From: Mycolicibacterium fortuitum subsp. fortuitum
GTDB taxonomy: Bacteria > Actinomycetota > Actinomycetes > Mycobacteriales > Mycobacteriaceae
Assembly (NCBI RefSeq): GCF_022179545.1
Contig: NZ_AP025518.1
Span: forward strand, 868,001-932,000
Direction: 5' to 3'
Length of the DNA stretch: 64,000 nucleotides
Shown here: piece by piece, positions 1 through 9,246 of the stretch
How the letters are laid out: each line of letters opens with the position of its first letter
Position numbering within the stretch: position 1 is the stretch's first letter
Position numbers and translations under genes: made by a program
Notes under the pieces: model-generated
Database searches by the model: none
Seen by the model: only the letters and a program-made list of their open reading frames with translations
Told to the model about the DNA's origin: nothing

Positions 1-1068
1 GGGCTCAACGCACCGACACTGCGCCCGGCGAAACCCTCCGGCTGTGCGGCCACGGACTACGGTTCGGTCAACATCAGCGGGGCCATTGCCGTCGTCGACG
101 ACTCCGGGTGTTCGGTTGTCACCAAACAGAACACCGCGCTCGACAAGGGGGCGGTCGGCTTGCTGGTCGTCAACCGGGGTCGGCAACCCGCTCCGGGTGG
201 ACTGTTCTCCACCGGCTATTACCGGCAGCTCACCGTGCCGGTAGGCGTCATCGACGAGAACGCGGATGCGGCGCTGCGAAGCACCAGCGCACCGGTTCGT
301 CTGGTTCTCGACGGCAAAGCCGAGATGGTGAAGTCCCGCAACGTGACCGCGCAGACCAAGACCGGCTCGGCGTCCGATGTGGTGCTCGTCGGTGCGCATC
401 TGGACAGCATCGGGGGCGGCCCCGGCATCAACGACAATGGTTCTGGGGTGGCGGCCGTCCTGGAAACCGCACTGCAGCTGGGCAGTTCGCCGAAGGTGAC
501 CAATGCGGTGCGGTTCGCGTTCTGGGGTGCCGAGGAGATGGGCCTGGAAGGATCGACGCAGTATGTGCGCAATCTGCCGCTGGACCAGCTCGACGACCTT
601 GCGCTGTATCTGAACTTCGACATGGTCGGTTCACCCAACGCCGGCTACTTCACGTATGACGGCGACCAGTCCGGCCAGGCCACCGATCCCAAGTCGATGC
701 CCGAAGGGTCGGCCGGCATCGAACGGACGATGGCGGGCTTCCTCAACCTCGCCGGAGCGCGGCCCGCGGACCTGCCGATCAGCGCCAACACCGACTACCA
801 CCCGTTCCTGCAGGCCGGGGTACCGGTCGGCGGCACGACCACCGGCGCGTCGCAGCGCAAGACCGAGGTTCAGGCCCGGTTGTGGGGCGGACGTGCCGGA
901 GCGGCCTTCGACCCGAACTACCACACCCGTCGCGACACGATCGACAACGTCGATGCGCATGCGCTCGGGGTCATGGGATCGGCGATCGCTTTCACCGTCG
1001 GCACGTATGCCGAATCGATCGAGGGGCCCAACGGTGTTCCGGCACGGGACAAGCGGCATCGAGGCTGA
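1..1068 (+). CDS. M28-family zinc aminopeptidase, 5' end missing
   Basis: The reading frame is open from base 1, so the N-terminus, including any lipoprotein signal, lies outside the window. The visible part starts inside a PA (protease-associated) domain and continues into an M28 peptidase domain. The co-catalytic zinc set is recognisable: GAHLDS (His codon at 397), INDNGSG (Asp at 433), the AEEMGLEGS Glu pair near 532, NFDMVGSP near 613, and the NTDYHPF His near 796. Proteins of this type in mycobacteria include the exported lipoprotein LpqL; family membership is clear, but the LpqL assignment is inference because the signal peptide is not visible. It is unrelated in function to the genes downstream, and a 41-bp gap separates it from the PKS. 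Confidence 0.9.
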   Translation, partial: GLNAPTLRPAKPSGCAATDYGSVNISGAIAVVDDSGCSVVTKQNTALDKGAVGLLVVNRGRQPAPGGLFSTGYYRQLTVPVGVIDENADAALRSTSAPVRLVLDGKAEMVKSRNVTAQTKTGSASDVVLVGAHLDSIGGGPGINDNGSGVAAVLETALQLGSSPKVTNAVRFAFWGAEEMGLEGSTQYVRNLPLDQLDDLALYLNFDMVGSPNAGYFTYDGDQSGQATDPKSMPEGSAGIERTMAGFLNLAGARPADLPISANTDYHPFLQAGVPVGGTTTGASQRKTEVQARLWGGRAGAAFDPNYHTRRDTIDNVDAHALGVMGSAIAFTVGTYAESIEGPNGVPARDKRHRG

Positions 1069-1109
1069 ACCGGATTGAACCCGGGAGGGTAGGCCCCCGT
1101 AATACGGGT

Positions 1110-2198
1110 ATGGGAATTAACGTCGCCAGAATGCCCACCCACAGCACCATTGCCGGCGTCCACGCAGTGCTGCCTCCGCATCGATATACCCAGGCCGAGG
1201 TCACCAGCGCCCTGCTCGACCTGCCCGGATACGCCGAATCCGAGGATGTGGTGCGGGCGCTGCACAAGAGCGCGAAGGTCAACAGCAGGTATCTGGTCCT
1301 GCCCCTGGAGCAATACGCCCAGCTCGACGATTTCGGTGTGAGCAACAGCCTGTTCATCGACCACGCAACGGAACTGGGCTGTGCCGCACTGGCCGGGGCA
1401 CTCGATGACGCGGGTCTGCGCCCGCAGGACGTTGACCTGATCGTCACCACCACCGTCACGGGTGCCGTCGTCCCATCGCTGGACGCCCGGATCGCGGGGC
1501 GATTGGGCCTGCGACCCGACGTGCGCCGCATCCCGATCTTCGGACTGGGTTGTGTGGCCGGCGCCGCAGGTATCGCCCGGCTCAACGACTATCTGCGCGG
1601 AGCGCCCGACAAGGTGGCGGTCCTGGTTTCGGTGGAGTTGTGCTCGCTGACACGCAAACACAATCCCACGATGCCGACGCTGGTGGCCGGTGCGTTGTTC
1701 GGCGACGGCGCGGCCGCAGTGGTCGCCGTGGGTGAGCAACGTGCCAGGCAGCTCAATCCGACCGGACCCGATGTGCTGGACTCGCGTAGTCATCTCTACC
1801 CGGATTCGTTGCACGCCATGGGTTGGGACATCGGCTCTGACGGGTTCGAGATCGTGCTCAGTGCCGAGGTGCCGAGCTTCGTGGGGCGCTACCTGGGCGA
1901 TGACGTCACCGGGTTCCTCGGCGCACACGGCCTCTCCGTCGGCGACGTGTCGGCCTGGGTCAGCCATCCCGGCGGTCCGAAGGTGATCGAGGCGATCATC
2001 GAAACCCTCGGATTGCCTGAAGATGCACTGGATCTCACCTGGCAGTCACTCGCCGACGTCGGCAACCTGTCGTCGTCCTCGGTCCTGCACGTGCTGCGCG
2101 ACACGATCATCAAACGGCCGGAGTCGGGCACCCCCGGGATGATGATGGCGATGGGCCCAGGTTTCTGTTCCGAACTCGTCCTTTTGCGCTGGCGCTGA
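1110..2198 (+). CDS. Type III polyketide synthase (chalcone-synthase fold)
   Basis: This is a 362-aa ketosynthase that would extend a fatty acyl-CoA starter with malonyl/methylmalonyl units and cyclise it to a resorcinol or pyrone. The catalytic triad is complete: Cys148 in GLGCVAG, His286 in VSHPGG and Asn319 in GNLSSS. Length matches the family (350-390 aa). The start is uncertain: ATG 1110 and ATG 1131 are both in frame and neither has a convincing ribosome site. The stop overlaps the next ATG (TGATG), so it is translationally coupled to the methyltransferase. The order PKS, methyltransferase, flavoprotein equals srsA-srsB-srsC of Streptomyces and mycobacterial alkylquinone clusters. Confidence 0.93.
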   Translation: MGINVARMPTHSTIAGVHAVLPPHRYTQAEVTSALLDLPGYAESEDVVRALHKSAKVNSRYLVLPLEQYAQLDDFGVSNSLFIDHATELGCAALAGALDDAGLRPQDVDLIVTTTVTGAVVPSLDARIAGRLGLRPDVRRIPIFGLGCVAGAAGIARLNDYLRGAPDKVAVLVSVELCSLTRKHNPTMPTLVAGALFGDGAAAVVAVGEQRARQLNPTGPDVLDSRSHLYPDSLHAMGWDIGSDGFEIVLSAEVPSFVGRYLGDDVTGFLGAHGLSVGDVSAWVSHPGGPKVIEAIIETLGLPEDALDLTWQSLADVGNLSSSSVLHVLRDTIIKRPESGTPGMMMAMGPGFCSELVLLRWR

Positions 2199-2707
2199 TG
2201 ACAGCCAAGAGATTCACCGCGCTGATCGTTCTCGTCGCCGCTGAACGGGTGCTCGAGCTCGTGGTGTCGAAACGGAACCTGAAGTGGAGTATCGCCCAGG
2301 GCGGTAAGGAGTTCGGAGCCGGTCACTATCCGGTCATGGTGGCACTGCACAGCGGTCTGCTGCTCGGCGCGGTGCTGGAGGCCCGTCGGCGCCGGCCGCG
2401 GCCTGTGCTGGGCGCAATCATGCTTGCGGTCGTTCTCGCCGCCCAGGCCCTGCGCTGGTGGTGTATCACCACGCTGGGTCGACAGTGGAATACCAGGGTC
2501 GTTGTGGTGCCGGGTGCCGCACGTGTCGCCGACGGGCCGTACCGGATGCTGCCGCACCCGAACTACGTGGCTGTGGTCACCGAGGGAGCCGCTCTGCCGT
2601 TGGCCGGCGGCGCATGGCTCACGGCACTGGTCTTCACCGTGGCCAATGCCGTTCTGCTGCGGACCCGAATTCGCGTGGAAAACGAAGCGCTGCAAGGGTT
2701 GACGTGA
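2198..2707 (+). CDS. Isoprenylcysteine carboxyl methyltransferase-family protein (SrsB-like)
   Basis: A 169-aa membrane protein with several hydrophobic segments and the C-terminal ICMT signature region (GPYRMLPHPNY, residues about 112-122, then NAVLLRTRIRVENEAL). Bacterial members next to type III PKSs methylate phenolic lipids rather than prenylcysteine. The start codon overlaps the PKS stop by one base and the stop overlaps the next gene's GTG. The likely role is O- or C-methylation of the alkylresorcinol made by the upstream PKS; this is inferred from context and family, not from substrate-specific residues. Confidence 0.85.
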   Translation: MTAKRFTALIVLVAAERVLELVVSKRNLKWSIAQGGKEFGAGHYPVMVALHSGLLLGAVLEARRRRPRPVLGAIMLAVVLAAQALRWWCITTLGRQWNTRVVVVPGAARVADGPYRMLPHPNYVAVVTEGAALPLAGGAWLTALVFTVANAVLLRTRIRVENEALQGLT

Positions 2708-3720
2708 TCGATCTGCTCGTCGCAGGTGGTGGCCCGGCCGGGCTGGCCACCGCGGTGCACGCCGCCCGCGCCGGGCTGGAGGCCGTCGTCGTAGAGCGCC
2801 GCAGCGGCCCGATCGACAAGGCCTGTGGTGAGGGTCTGATGCCGCACTCCGTCCGGCAGTTGCAGCGCCTCGGCGCCCGACCCGAAGGACGGGAATTTCG
2901 GGGTATTCGCTACCTGGACGGGCGACACACCGCCGAGGCCAGGTTCCGTGACGGGGCGGGCTACGGTGTGCGACGCACGGTGCTGCACGCCGCGCTGTCT
3001 CAAGCGGCCTCCGATGCCGGGGTCCGGGTGGTGCACGGCGAGGTCGGACCGGTCACCCAGGACTCGACATCGGTGAGCGCAGCCGGTTTTCGTGCCAGAT
3101 ACCTGGCGGCCGCCGATGGTCTGCATTCACCGATCCGCCGGTCCCTGGGGCTCAGCGGCGGTGAGGGTAGACGACGTCGGTGGGGTATCCGTCGGCATTT
3201 CCAGGTCGCCCCGTGGTCGGACTGTGTCGAGGTGTACTGGGGGTCCGACGCAGAGGCGTACGTGACACCGGTCAGTGAGAACTGCGTCGGGGTGGCGATC
3301 CTGACCTCGGCGCGCGGCGGCTTCGATGAGCGCCTGGCCGCATTTCCGTTGCTGGCCGAGCGAATTCATGGTCTTGAACATGGCCATGACCGTGCCGCCG
3401 GGCCGTTGCGGCAGAAGGTCCGCCACCGCAGCGCCGGGCGGGTTTTGTTGGTCGGTGACGCGGCAGGCTATGTGGATGCGCTGACGGGCGAAGGGATGGG
3501 GCTGGCCTTCGGCGCGGCCGAACTGCTGGTGCGCTGTGTGCGGGCGGATCAGCCCGGTGACTATGACCGACAGTGGCGGGCGCTGACCCGGCGCTACCGC
3601 TTGCTGACCGCAGCGCTGTTGCACGGCAGCGGTTTCGGTCCGGTGCGGGCCTGCATCACCCCGGCGTCCGCGGCGCTGCCGTCGGTGTTCGCCCGGGTGG
3701 TCAACGCGCTCGGCTCCTAG
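2704..3720 (+). CDS. FAD-dependent oxidoreductase (geranylgeranyl-reductase/SrsC-type hydroxylase)
   Basis: A 338-aa flavoprotein starting at GTG 2704, which overlaps the methyltransferase stop (GTGA). The Rossmann dinucleotide motif AGGGPAGLATA lies at residues 7-17, followed by the VVERR ribose-binding strand. GDAAGYVDALTGEGM near residue 255 is the second FAD motif of aromatic hydroxylases and geranylgeranyl reductases. In the srs-type pathway the third enzyme hydroxylates or oxidises the methylated resorcinol towards a quinone. An upstream in-frame extension to 2458 exists but lies wholly inside the methyltransferase gene and was rejected. Its 3' end overlaps the convergent permease by 20 bp. 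Confidence 0.85.
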   Translation: MIDLLVAGGGPAGLATAVHAARAGLEAVVVERRSGPIDKACGEGLMPHSVRQLQRLGARPEGREFRGIRYLDGRHTAEARFRDGAGYGVRRTVLHAALSQAASDAGVRVVHGEVGPVTQDSTSVSAAGFRARYLAAADGLHSPIRRSLGLSGGEGRRRRWGIRRHFQVAPWSDCVEVYWGSDAEAYVTPVSENCVGVAILTSARGGFDERLAAFPLLAERIHGLEHGHDRAAGPLRQKVRHRSAGRVLLVGDAAGYVDALTGEGMGLAFGAAELLVRCVRADQPGDYDRQWRALTRRYRLLTAALLHGSGFGPVRACITPASAALPSVFARVVNALGS

Positions 3721-4975
3721 GCCGGGTCAGGTCGCCGAGGTACTCCAGCAACCGCATGCCGTGAAAGACCAGGAGAGCGGCGATGGAGCCCAGCGCGATG
3801 CCGGTGAAGGTCAACGAGCCGAGCTGCCAGGTGAAGTCGGCGATCCCGATGATCAACGGGATGGCCGCCGTCATCTGGTTGACCGGCTTGGAGAAGTCCA
3901 CGTGGTTGGTGAGCCAGATCCGCACACCCAGGATGCCGACGAGGCCGTACAGCACGATCGTCGCGCCACCGAGGACGCCCGGCGGGATCGCCGAGATCGC
4001 CGCTCCGACCTTGGGGCACAACGACAATGCGATCGCCACCGCCGCCGCTACCCAGTACGCGGCGGTCGAGTACACGCGGGTGGCCGCCATCACCCCGATG
4101 TTCTCGGCGTAGGTGGTGGTGGCCGAGCCGCCCCCCGCGCCCGCCAGCACGGTGGCCACGCCGTCAGCGGCCAGCGCCCGGCCGATCATCGGATCGAGGT
4201 CGGTACCAGTCATCTGGCCCACCGACTTGACGTGGCCGATGTTCTCGGCGACCAGGGCGATCACCGCGGGCAGAAACAGCGGTAACACCGCCAGACTGAG
4301 CGTAGGGGTGTGGAACTCGGGCAAGCCCAGCCACGGCGCTGCCGAGATCGCCGCGGTGTCCACGTCGCCGAGAAGCAGCGCCAGCAGATACCCGATCACG
4401 ACTGCGCCGAAGATCGCCAGCCTGCCGATCAACCCCTTGAAGAAAGCCAGCGTGGCGACCAGCAGCACCAGCGTCACCACCCCGACCAGCGGACCCTTCT
4501 CGAAATTGGCCTTCGCCGCCGGAGCCAGGTTGAAGCCGATCAGCGCGACGATCGCACCTGTCACCACCGGCGGGAGCGCCAGATCGATCCACCTGGTGCC
4601 GATGAGGTGTACCACGGCGCCGATGAGGATCAGCAGCGCCCCGACGGCGATCAAACCGCCCAGCGCGCTGCCGGTTCCGTGGGATGCGACCGCCGCGGTC
4701 ACGGGGGCGATCACCGAGAAGCTCGACCCCAGATAGCTCGGTAGCCGGTTGCCGGTGATGAGCAGGAACAAGATGGTGCCGACACCGGAGAACAGCAGCG
4801 TGGTGGCAGGCGGAAAGCCGGTAAGCACCGGGACCAGGAACGTGGCGCCGAACATGGCCACCACGTGCTGGGCGCCGATGCCGATGGTGCTGGCCCAATC
4901 GAGCCGTTCCCCGGGGTTGACGACGAAGTCGTCGTCGGTCCGGGTCTCGACGTACTTCCAACTCAGCGGAATCAC
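3701..4975 (-). CDS. Nucleobase:cation symporter-2 (uracil/xanthine permease)
   Basis: A multi-pass permease of 424 aa from GTG 4975. The N-terminal motif WASTIGIGAQHVVAMFGATFL and the central GLPEFHTP, FLPAVIALVAENIGHVKSVGQM and GGSATTTYAENIGVMAATRV segments are diagnostic of the NCS2 family, including the QH and the AENIG region that contact nucleobase and proton. It imports uracil or a xanthine-type base; the exact substrate is not readable. A longer frame reaches 5077 but would run into the divergent SulP gene, so GTG 4975 (protein starting VIPLSWKYVE) is preferred although no strong ribosome site precedes it. Confidence 0.88.
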   Translation of the reverse strand: MIPLSWKYVETRTDDDFVVNPGERLDWASTIGIGAQHVVAMFGATFLVPVLTGFPPATTLLFSGVGTILFLLITGNRLPSYLGSSFSVIAPVTAAVASHGTGSALGGLIAVGALLILIGAVVHLIGTRWIDLALPPVVTGAIVALIGFNLAPAAKANFEKGPLVGVVTLVLLVATLAFFKGLIGRLAIFGAVVIGYLLALLLGDVDTAAISAAPWLGLPEFHTPTLSLAVLPLFLPAVIALVAENIGHVKSVGQMTGTDLDPMIGRALAADGVATVLAGAGGGSATTTYAENIGVMAATRVYSTAAYWVAAAVAIALSLCPKVGAAISAIPPGVLGGATIVLYGLVGILGVRIWLTNHVDFSKPVNQMTAAIPLIIGIADFTWQLGSLTFTGIALGSIAALLVFHGMRLLEYLGDLTRPRSRAR

Positions 4976-5037
4976 GGTTGTGACTACACACCATGTTCGG
5001 CTGCCGTGCACGCGGACTGCGGCAAGAATCAACCGTG

Positions 5038-6720
5038 ATGAAACAGAACCTGGCACATTGGCTCCCGGGGACGGCACAGTTCACCGGCTATCAGCGGTCC
5101 TGGCTGCGCGGAGATGTGCTGGCCGGGGTGACCGTCGCGGCATACCTGGTGCCACAGGTGATGGCCTATGCGACGGTGGCGGGTCTGCCACCGGTCGCCG
5201 GGTTGTGGGCAGCGCTGGTGCCGATGGGCGTCTACGCGCTGCTGGGTTCCTCGCGGCAGCTGTCGGTCGGTCCGGAATCCACCACGGCGTTGATGACGGC
5301 GACGGCGTTGACCCCTCTGGTTGTCGGTGATCCGGCTCGGTATGCCGCGATGGCGGCGATGCTCGCCCTGCTGGTCGGGGCGATCTGTCTGGTTGCCGGG
5401 CTGTGTGGGCTGGGTTTCCTGGCCGATCTGCTGTCCCGCCCGGTCCTGGTCGGTTACATGACGGGTGTGGCCGTGATCATGATCAGCGGCCAACTCGACA
5501 AGGTCAGCGGCGTCGAGGTCACCGGGGACGAGTTCGTCGACCAGATCCGCTCTTTCGCCTCCGGGCTCGGATCGGTGCACGTGCCCACCGTGGTGTTGTC
5601 GGCTGCGGTCCTGGCATTGCTGCTGTTGCTGTACCGAATCGCGCCACGCTTTCCAGGTCCGCTGGTCGCGGTATTGGCGGCGACGGCGGTGGTCTGGCTG
5701 TTCTCCCTGGATGACAAAGGGATTCGTGTGGTCGGTGGCATCCCAGCCGGATTGCCGGTGCCCACGCTCCCACCGGTGGCGATGACCGAGCTGCTGGCTC
5801 TGGCGATCCCCGCGGCCGGCATAGCGGTTGTGGCGTTCTCCGACAATGCCCTGACCGCACGCACCTTCGCCGCGCGCAAGGGGGACACCATCGACGCCAG
5901 CGCAGAACTTCGGGCCCTGGGGATCTGCAATCTGACAACCGGTGTCACGCAGGGATTTCCGGTGAGCTCCAGCGGCAGTCGTACCGCTCTCGGTGACACC
6001 GTGGGCAGCCGCACCCAGCTCTACTCGCTGGTGATGCTCGCGACGGTACTGCTGGTCATGCTGGCCGGGCGTGATCTGCTGGAGCACTTCCCGATGGCCG
6101 CCCTCGGTGCGCTGGTGGTCTATGCCGCTCTGCGGTTGATCGACGCGGCCGAGTTCCGACGGCTGGCCCGGTTCCGGCGCAGCGAGCTGTTTCTCGCGGT
6201 GGCGACCACGGTCGCGGTGCTGGGTTTCGGCGTGCTCTACGGGGTTCTGGTGGCGATCGCGCTGTCCCTGATGGACACCTTGCGCCGGATCGCCCGGCCG
6301 CACGACAGCGTGTTGGGTTACGTCCCCGGGGTGGCCGGAATGCACGATGTCGACGACTATCCCGATGCCCGACCGGTTCCCGGGCTGGTGGTCTACCGCT
6401 ACGACGCACCGCTGTTCTTCGCCAACGCCGAGAATTTCAGGGAGCGTGCGTTGGCCGCGGTCGAGGCGGCCGACGGCCCGGTGGCATGGTTCGTGTTGAA
6501 CGCCGAAGCGCAGGTGGATCCCGACCTGACGGCCGTCGACGCACTCGAACAGTTACGCCGGGACCTGACGGCACGCGGCATCGTGTTCGCGATGGCCCGG
6601 GTCAAATCCGATCTGCGCGACGATCTGGTGGCGGCCGGCTTCATCGACCGGGTCGGTGCGGACCGGATCTTTCCGACCCTGCCGACCGCGGTGGAGGCGT
6701 TCCGGAACCGTTCTGACTAG
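5038..6720 (+). CDS. SulP-family anion permease with C-terminal STAS domain
   Basis: A 560-aa SLC26/SulP protein starting MKQNLAHWLPG at ATG 5038 (GTG 5035 immediately upstream is possible). The N-terminal half has the DVLAGVTVAAYLVPQVMAYATVAGLPPVAGLWAAL signature of the transport core (residues about 22-60), 10-12 hydrophobic segments follow, and the last about 120 residues form a cytoplasmic STAS domain. Members carry sulfate, bicarbonate or dicarboxylates; the substrate is not decidable here. It diverges from the nucleobase permease across 62 bp and overlaps the convergent APC permease by 4 bp. Confidence 0.92.
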   Translation: MKQNLAHWLPGTAQFTGYQRSWLRGDVLAGVTVAAYLVPQVMAYATVAGLPPVAGLWAALVPMGVYALLGSSRQLSVGPESTTALMTATALTPLVVGDPARYAAMAAMLALLVGAICLVAGLCGLGFLADLLSRPVLVGYMTGVAVIMISGQLDKVSGVEVTGDEFVDQIRSFASGLGSVHVPTVVLSAAVLALLLLLYRIAPRFPGPLVAVLAATAVVWLFSLDDKGIRVVGGIPAGLPVPTLPPVAMTELLALAIPAAGIAVVAFSDNALTARTFAARKGDTIDASAELRALGICNLTTGVTQGFPVSSSGSRTALGDTVGSRTQLYSLVMLATVLLVMLAGRDLLEHFPMAALGALVVYAALRLIDAAEFRRLARFRRSELFLAVATTVAVLGFGVLYGVLVAIALSLMDTLRRIARPHDSVLGYVPGVAGMHDVDDYPDARPVPGLVVYRYDAPLFFANAENFRERALAAVEAADGPVAWFVLNAEAQVDPDLTAVDALEQLRRDLTARGIVFAMARVKSDLRDDLVAAGFIDRVGADRIFPTLPTAVEAFRNRSD

Positions 6721-7964
6721 CGCTCGGTTCGTGAACTCGACGTCGACCAGCGTCGGCGCCCGCCGTAGATCGCAGCGCCCACCGCTACCACGGCGATTCC
6801 GGTGAGCACCGAGGCCATCGGTAGCGAGAAGGCCAGCAGCAGACACCCGGCAAGGCCGACCGCCGGGATGAGGCGGGCCCCGAGCGTCCAGGCGGACGCG
6901 TTGGCGATCGCGTAGTACAACAACACCGCGAACGACGAAAAGCCGATCGCCCCACGCAGATCCACGGTCGCAGCCAGAATCGCCACGACGATGCCCACCA
7001 CGATCTCCGCCCGATGCGGCACATTGAACCGGGGATGCACCGCCGACAGGACCGATGGCAGGTGCCGGTCTCGAGCCATTGCCAGCGTCGTACGCGAAAC
7101 CCCGAGGATCAAGGCCAGCAGGGAGCCCAGTGCTGCGACTGCGGCACCGGCACGCACGAGGGGTTGCCACTGTGGCGCACCGGCCACGGCCACCGCATCG
7201 GCCAACGGAGCGGGTGCGGCGGCCAGGCCCGAACTGCCCAGGACCGAGAGCACAGCGACAGCCACCACCGCGTAGATGACGAGCGCGATGCCGAGTGCAA
7301 TCGGAATCGCGCGCGGAATGGTGCGCGCGGGGTCTCGGACCTCTTCACCCAGCGTGGCGATCCGGGCATAACCGGCGAACGCGAAGAACAACAGACCGGC
7401 AGCCTGCAGAACACCGCCGGCCCCGACGTCGTCACCGATCTGCAGTCTGGCGAGGTCGGTGGCGCCGGAGCCGGCGATGATCACCACGACCGCTGCCAGC
7501 ACGGCCAGCACACCCGCGACGATGATGCGGGTCAGCAACGCCGACTTCTGGATTCCGGCGTAGTTCACCGCGGTCAGTCCCACCACCGCGGCCACCGCCA
7601 CGGCGTGCGCCCACTGCGGCCAGGCATACGTCCCGACCGTCAAGGCCATCGCCGCGCACGATGCGGTCTTGCCGACGATGAAACTCCATCCGGCCGTATA
7701 GCCCCAGAACTCGCCGAGCCGTTCCCGCCCGTACACATAGGTGCCGCCGGATTGCGGATAGAGCGCTGCCAGTCGCGCGGAAGACGTCGCGTTGCAGTAG
7801 GCGACGAGGGCGGCCACCGCGAGGCCGAGCAGCAGTCCGCTTCCGGCGGCCCGCGCCGCGGGAGCCAGGGCCGCGAAAATGCCCGCCCCCACCATGGAAC
7901 CCAGACCGATCACGACGGCATCAGTAGTCCCGAGCCTGCGCTGCAGCCCGCCGGGCGTGGTCAC
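6717..7964 (-). CDS. APC-superfamily amino acid permease
   Basis: A 415-aa integral membrane protein with about 12 predicted hydrophobic spans. The first span carries the APC substrate/cation signature VIGLGSMVGAGIFAALAPAA (residues 18-37), followed by ATSSARLAALYPQSGGTYVYGRE, typical of the amino-acid/polyamine/organocation family. Substrate is unknown. It lies 24 bp downstream of the thioesterase on the same strand, so it may be the last gene of the flavin reductase-thioesterase-permease transcript, an odd partner for steroid enzymes. Start ATG 7964; the stop overlaps the SulP stop. Confidence 0.9.
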   Translation of the reverse strand: MTTPGGLQRRLGTTDAVVIGLGSMVGAGIFAALAPAARAAGSGLLLGLAVAALVAYCNATSSARLAALYPQSGGTYVYGRERLGEFWGYTAGWSFIVGKTASCAAMALTVGTYAWPQWAHAVAVAAVVGLTAVNYAGIQKSALLTRIIVAGVLAVLAAVVVIIAGSGATDLARLQIGDDVGAGGVLQAAGLLFFAFAGYARIATLGEEVRDPARTIPRAIPIALGIALVIYAVVAVAVLSVLGSSGLAAAPAPLADAVAVAGAPQWQPLVRAGAAVAALGSLLALILGVSRTTLAMARDRHLPSVLSAVHPRFNVPHRAEIVVGIVVAILAATVDLRGAIGFSSFAVLLYYAIANASAWTLGARLIPAVGLAGCLLLAFSLPMASVLTGIAVVAVGAAIYGGRRRWSTSSSRTER

Positions 7965-7988
7965 CCCGCGATCCTAGTGCTGCGACAG

Positions 7989-8591
7989 CTATCGAGCAGA
8001 GGGGCGCGGATGAAAGAAGACGCCTTCGGCACGGACCGTGACGCCGTCCGAGGTCGCGAGGTGGCCGACGGCAAACGTCTTCACTCCCTCTACCCGGTCG
8101 ATGTGCGCCTCGGCGTGAACCGGACCGAGCCGGGTGCCGGCCTCGTAGCGGAGAGTCAGTGTTCCGGTCACCGCTGGCCGGCCCGGCTGGTGAGCGGTGG
8201 CGCCGAGCACGTGGTCGAGCAAAAGGGCGCAGATGCCACCGTGTACATGGCCGGCAGGTCCTTCGTATGCCGCGCCGAGGGTCACGTCGGCCCAAACGCG
8301 CCCGTCGGATTCGTGGTGAACCAGCAAGGGCGGCGCCAACGCATTGCGCAACCCGATGACTGCGTTTCCCCAGGCGCGGGACTGCCCGTCGACGGCTTGC
8401 TGAACGCCGAACGAACCAGGCATCAGCGACAGGCTCAGCTCATCGGCTGCCGCATCGATCTTGGCTTTGGCGGCCACGATGGTGTCCAGGTCGGCCCGGC
8501 TGCGGATGGTTGCGTCGACGAGTCGACGCACAGATTCGGTGAGAGACTCGTAAAGCGCTTGCGGGACATCGGTTTCACTGTTCAGGGACAA
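7989..8591 (-). CDS. Hotdog-fold thioesterase (PaaI/4HBT family)
   Basis: A 200-aa protein with the PaaI-type acyl-CoA thioesterase core: GPAGHVHGGICALLLDHVLG (HGG motif, middle of the protein), TLTLRYEAGTRLG and the VRAEGVFFH end strand. It would hydrolyse a CoA thioester, plausibly one formed during steroid or fatty-acid breakdown. The start chosen is TTG 8591 because GGAG sits 7 bases before it; no ATG or GTG gives a sensible N-terminus without running through the flavin reductase gene. It starts 4 bp after the flavin reductase stop, so the two are co-transcribed. Confidence 0.82.
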   Translation of the reverse strand: MSLNSETDVPQALYESLTESVRRLVDATIRSRADLDTIVAAKAKIDAAADELSLSLMPGSFGVQQAVDGQSRAWGNAVIGLRNALAPPLLVHHESDGRVWADVTLGAAYEGPAGHVHGGICALLLDHVLGATAHQPGRPAVTGTLTLRYEAGTRLGPVHAEAHIDRVEGVKTFAVGHLATSDGVTVRAEGVFFHPRPSAR

Positions 8592-8595
8592 GACT

Positions 8596-9120
8596 TCACT
8601 CCGCTCGCCGGTCACCCAGCGTCCCGTAGCCGCCGCGATAGAAAAGCAGTGGCCGGCCGGGGTGAGCTTGCAGTGCCGTGACGTGGGCGACGACGATGGT
8701 GTGGTCGCCTGCGCCGTGCTCGTACTCAAGGTCGGCTTCGATGGTGGCCAGGGTGCCGTGCAGGCGCGGAGCGCCGTTGGCCGCCGAGCTCCAGGCAATT
8801 CCGGCGAATTTGTCCTCGCTACCACGTGCGAATTGCGCGCATACCGATTGCTGGTCGTCGGCCAGGATGTTGATGCACATTCGGCCGGCGGCGCGAATCA
8901 GCGGCCACGTCGACGAGCCTCGTGACGGACAGAACGACACATACGGCGGGTCCAGCGAGACCGAGGTGATTGATTGGCAGGTGAAGCCCACGGGGCGCTG
9001 CCCGTCCTGACCAGTTACGACGGCGATCCCAGTGCAGAAGTGGCCGAGCACCGCGCGCATGTCCCGGGGGTCCGGTCGGCCGAATCTGGTACCCAGTGTC
9101 GCGGTGTTGTCGAGTGTCAT
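8596..9120 (-). CDS. hsaB: Flavin reductase of a two-component monooxygenase (HsaB-like)
   Basis: A 174-aa FMN-binding split-barrel reductase: DMRAVLGHFCTGIAVVTG at the N-terminus, then QSITSVSLDPPYVSFCPS and the late HTIVVAHVTALQ and PLLFYRGGYGTL strands. This fold supplies reduced flavin to oxygenases such as HsaA; in steroid catabolism HsaB pairs with the 3-HSA 4-hydroxylase. The window contains an HsaA-like oxygenase at 43234-44427 without an adjacent reductase, so this gene is the probable partner. Start ATG 9120 with GGGAG about 8 bases upstream. It is divergent from the PadR regulator. The HsaB role rather than a general flavin reductase is inference. Confidence 0.72.
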   Translation of the reverse strand: MTLDNTATLGTRFGRPDPRDMRAVLGHFCTGIAVVTGQDGQRPVGFTCQSITSVSLDPPYVSFCPSRGSSTWPLIRAAGRMCINILADDQQSVCAQFARGSEDKFAGIAWSSAANGAPRLHGTLATIEADLEYEHGAGDHTIVVAHVTALQAHPGRPLLFYRGGYGTLGDRRAE

Positions 9121-9135
9121 CGCGGTGTCTCCCTC

Positions 9136-9156
9136 ATCTGGTGTCGTCAACCAGAT
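9136..9156. promoter_or_regulatory. Inverted repeat between hsaB-like and padR genes
   Basis: Perfect 7-base arms ATCTGGT and ACCAGAT are separated by GTCGTCA. The site lies 16 bases upstream of the flavin reductase start and 90 bases upstream of the PadR start. The position suits an operator for the divergent PadR repressor, although it lacks the ATGT/ACAT arms of many PadR sites. Confidence 0.5.
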
Positions 9157-9246
9157 TCGTCCTGTCGGCCAGTACAGGGCAACGCAGTCTCCCGGCCAGC
9201 GGTTCACCGGCATCGGCCTTGTGACCTCGATTGTTACCCTTGGGCC

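Noticed and set aside
882..1109. Upstream in-frame extension of the type III PKS
   Set aside because: It lies inside the M28 peptidase gene in another frame and adds sequence not found in the PKS family.
4164..5084. Second long frame on the minus strand over the NCS2 gene
   Set aside because: Arg/Gly/His-rich shadow frame typical of high-GC DNA. The NCS2 protein explains this region.
5029..6345. 438-residue frame antisense to the SulP gene
   Set aside because: Gln/His/Arg-rich composition without any domain; antisense shadow of a clear SulP gene.
8592..8825. Longer N-terminus for the thioesterase
   Set aside because: It would read through the flavin reductase gene and is low-complexity. 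The TTG at 8591 has a proper ribosome site.
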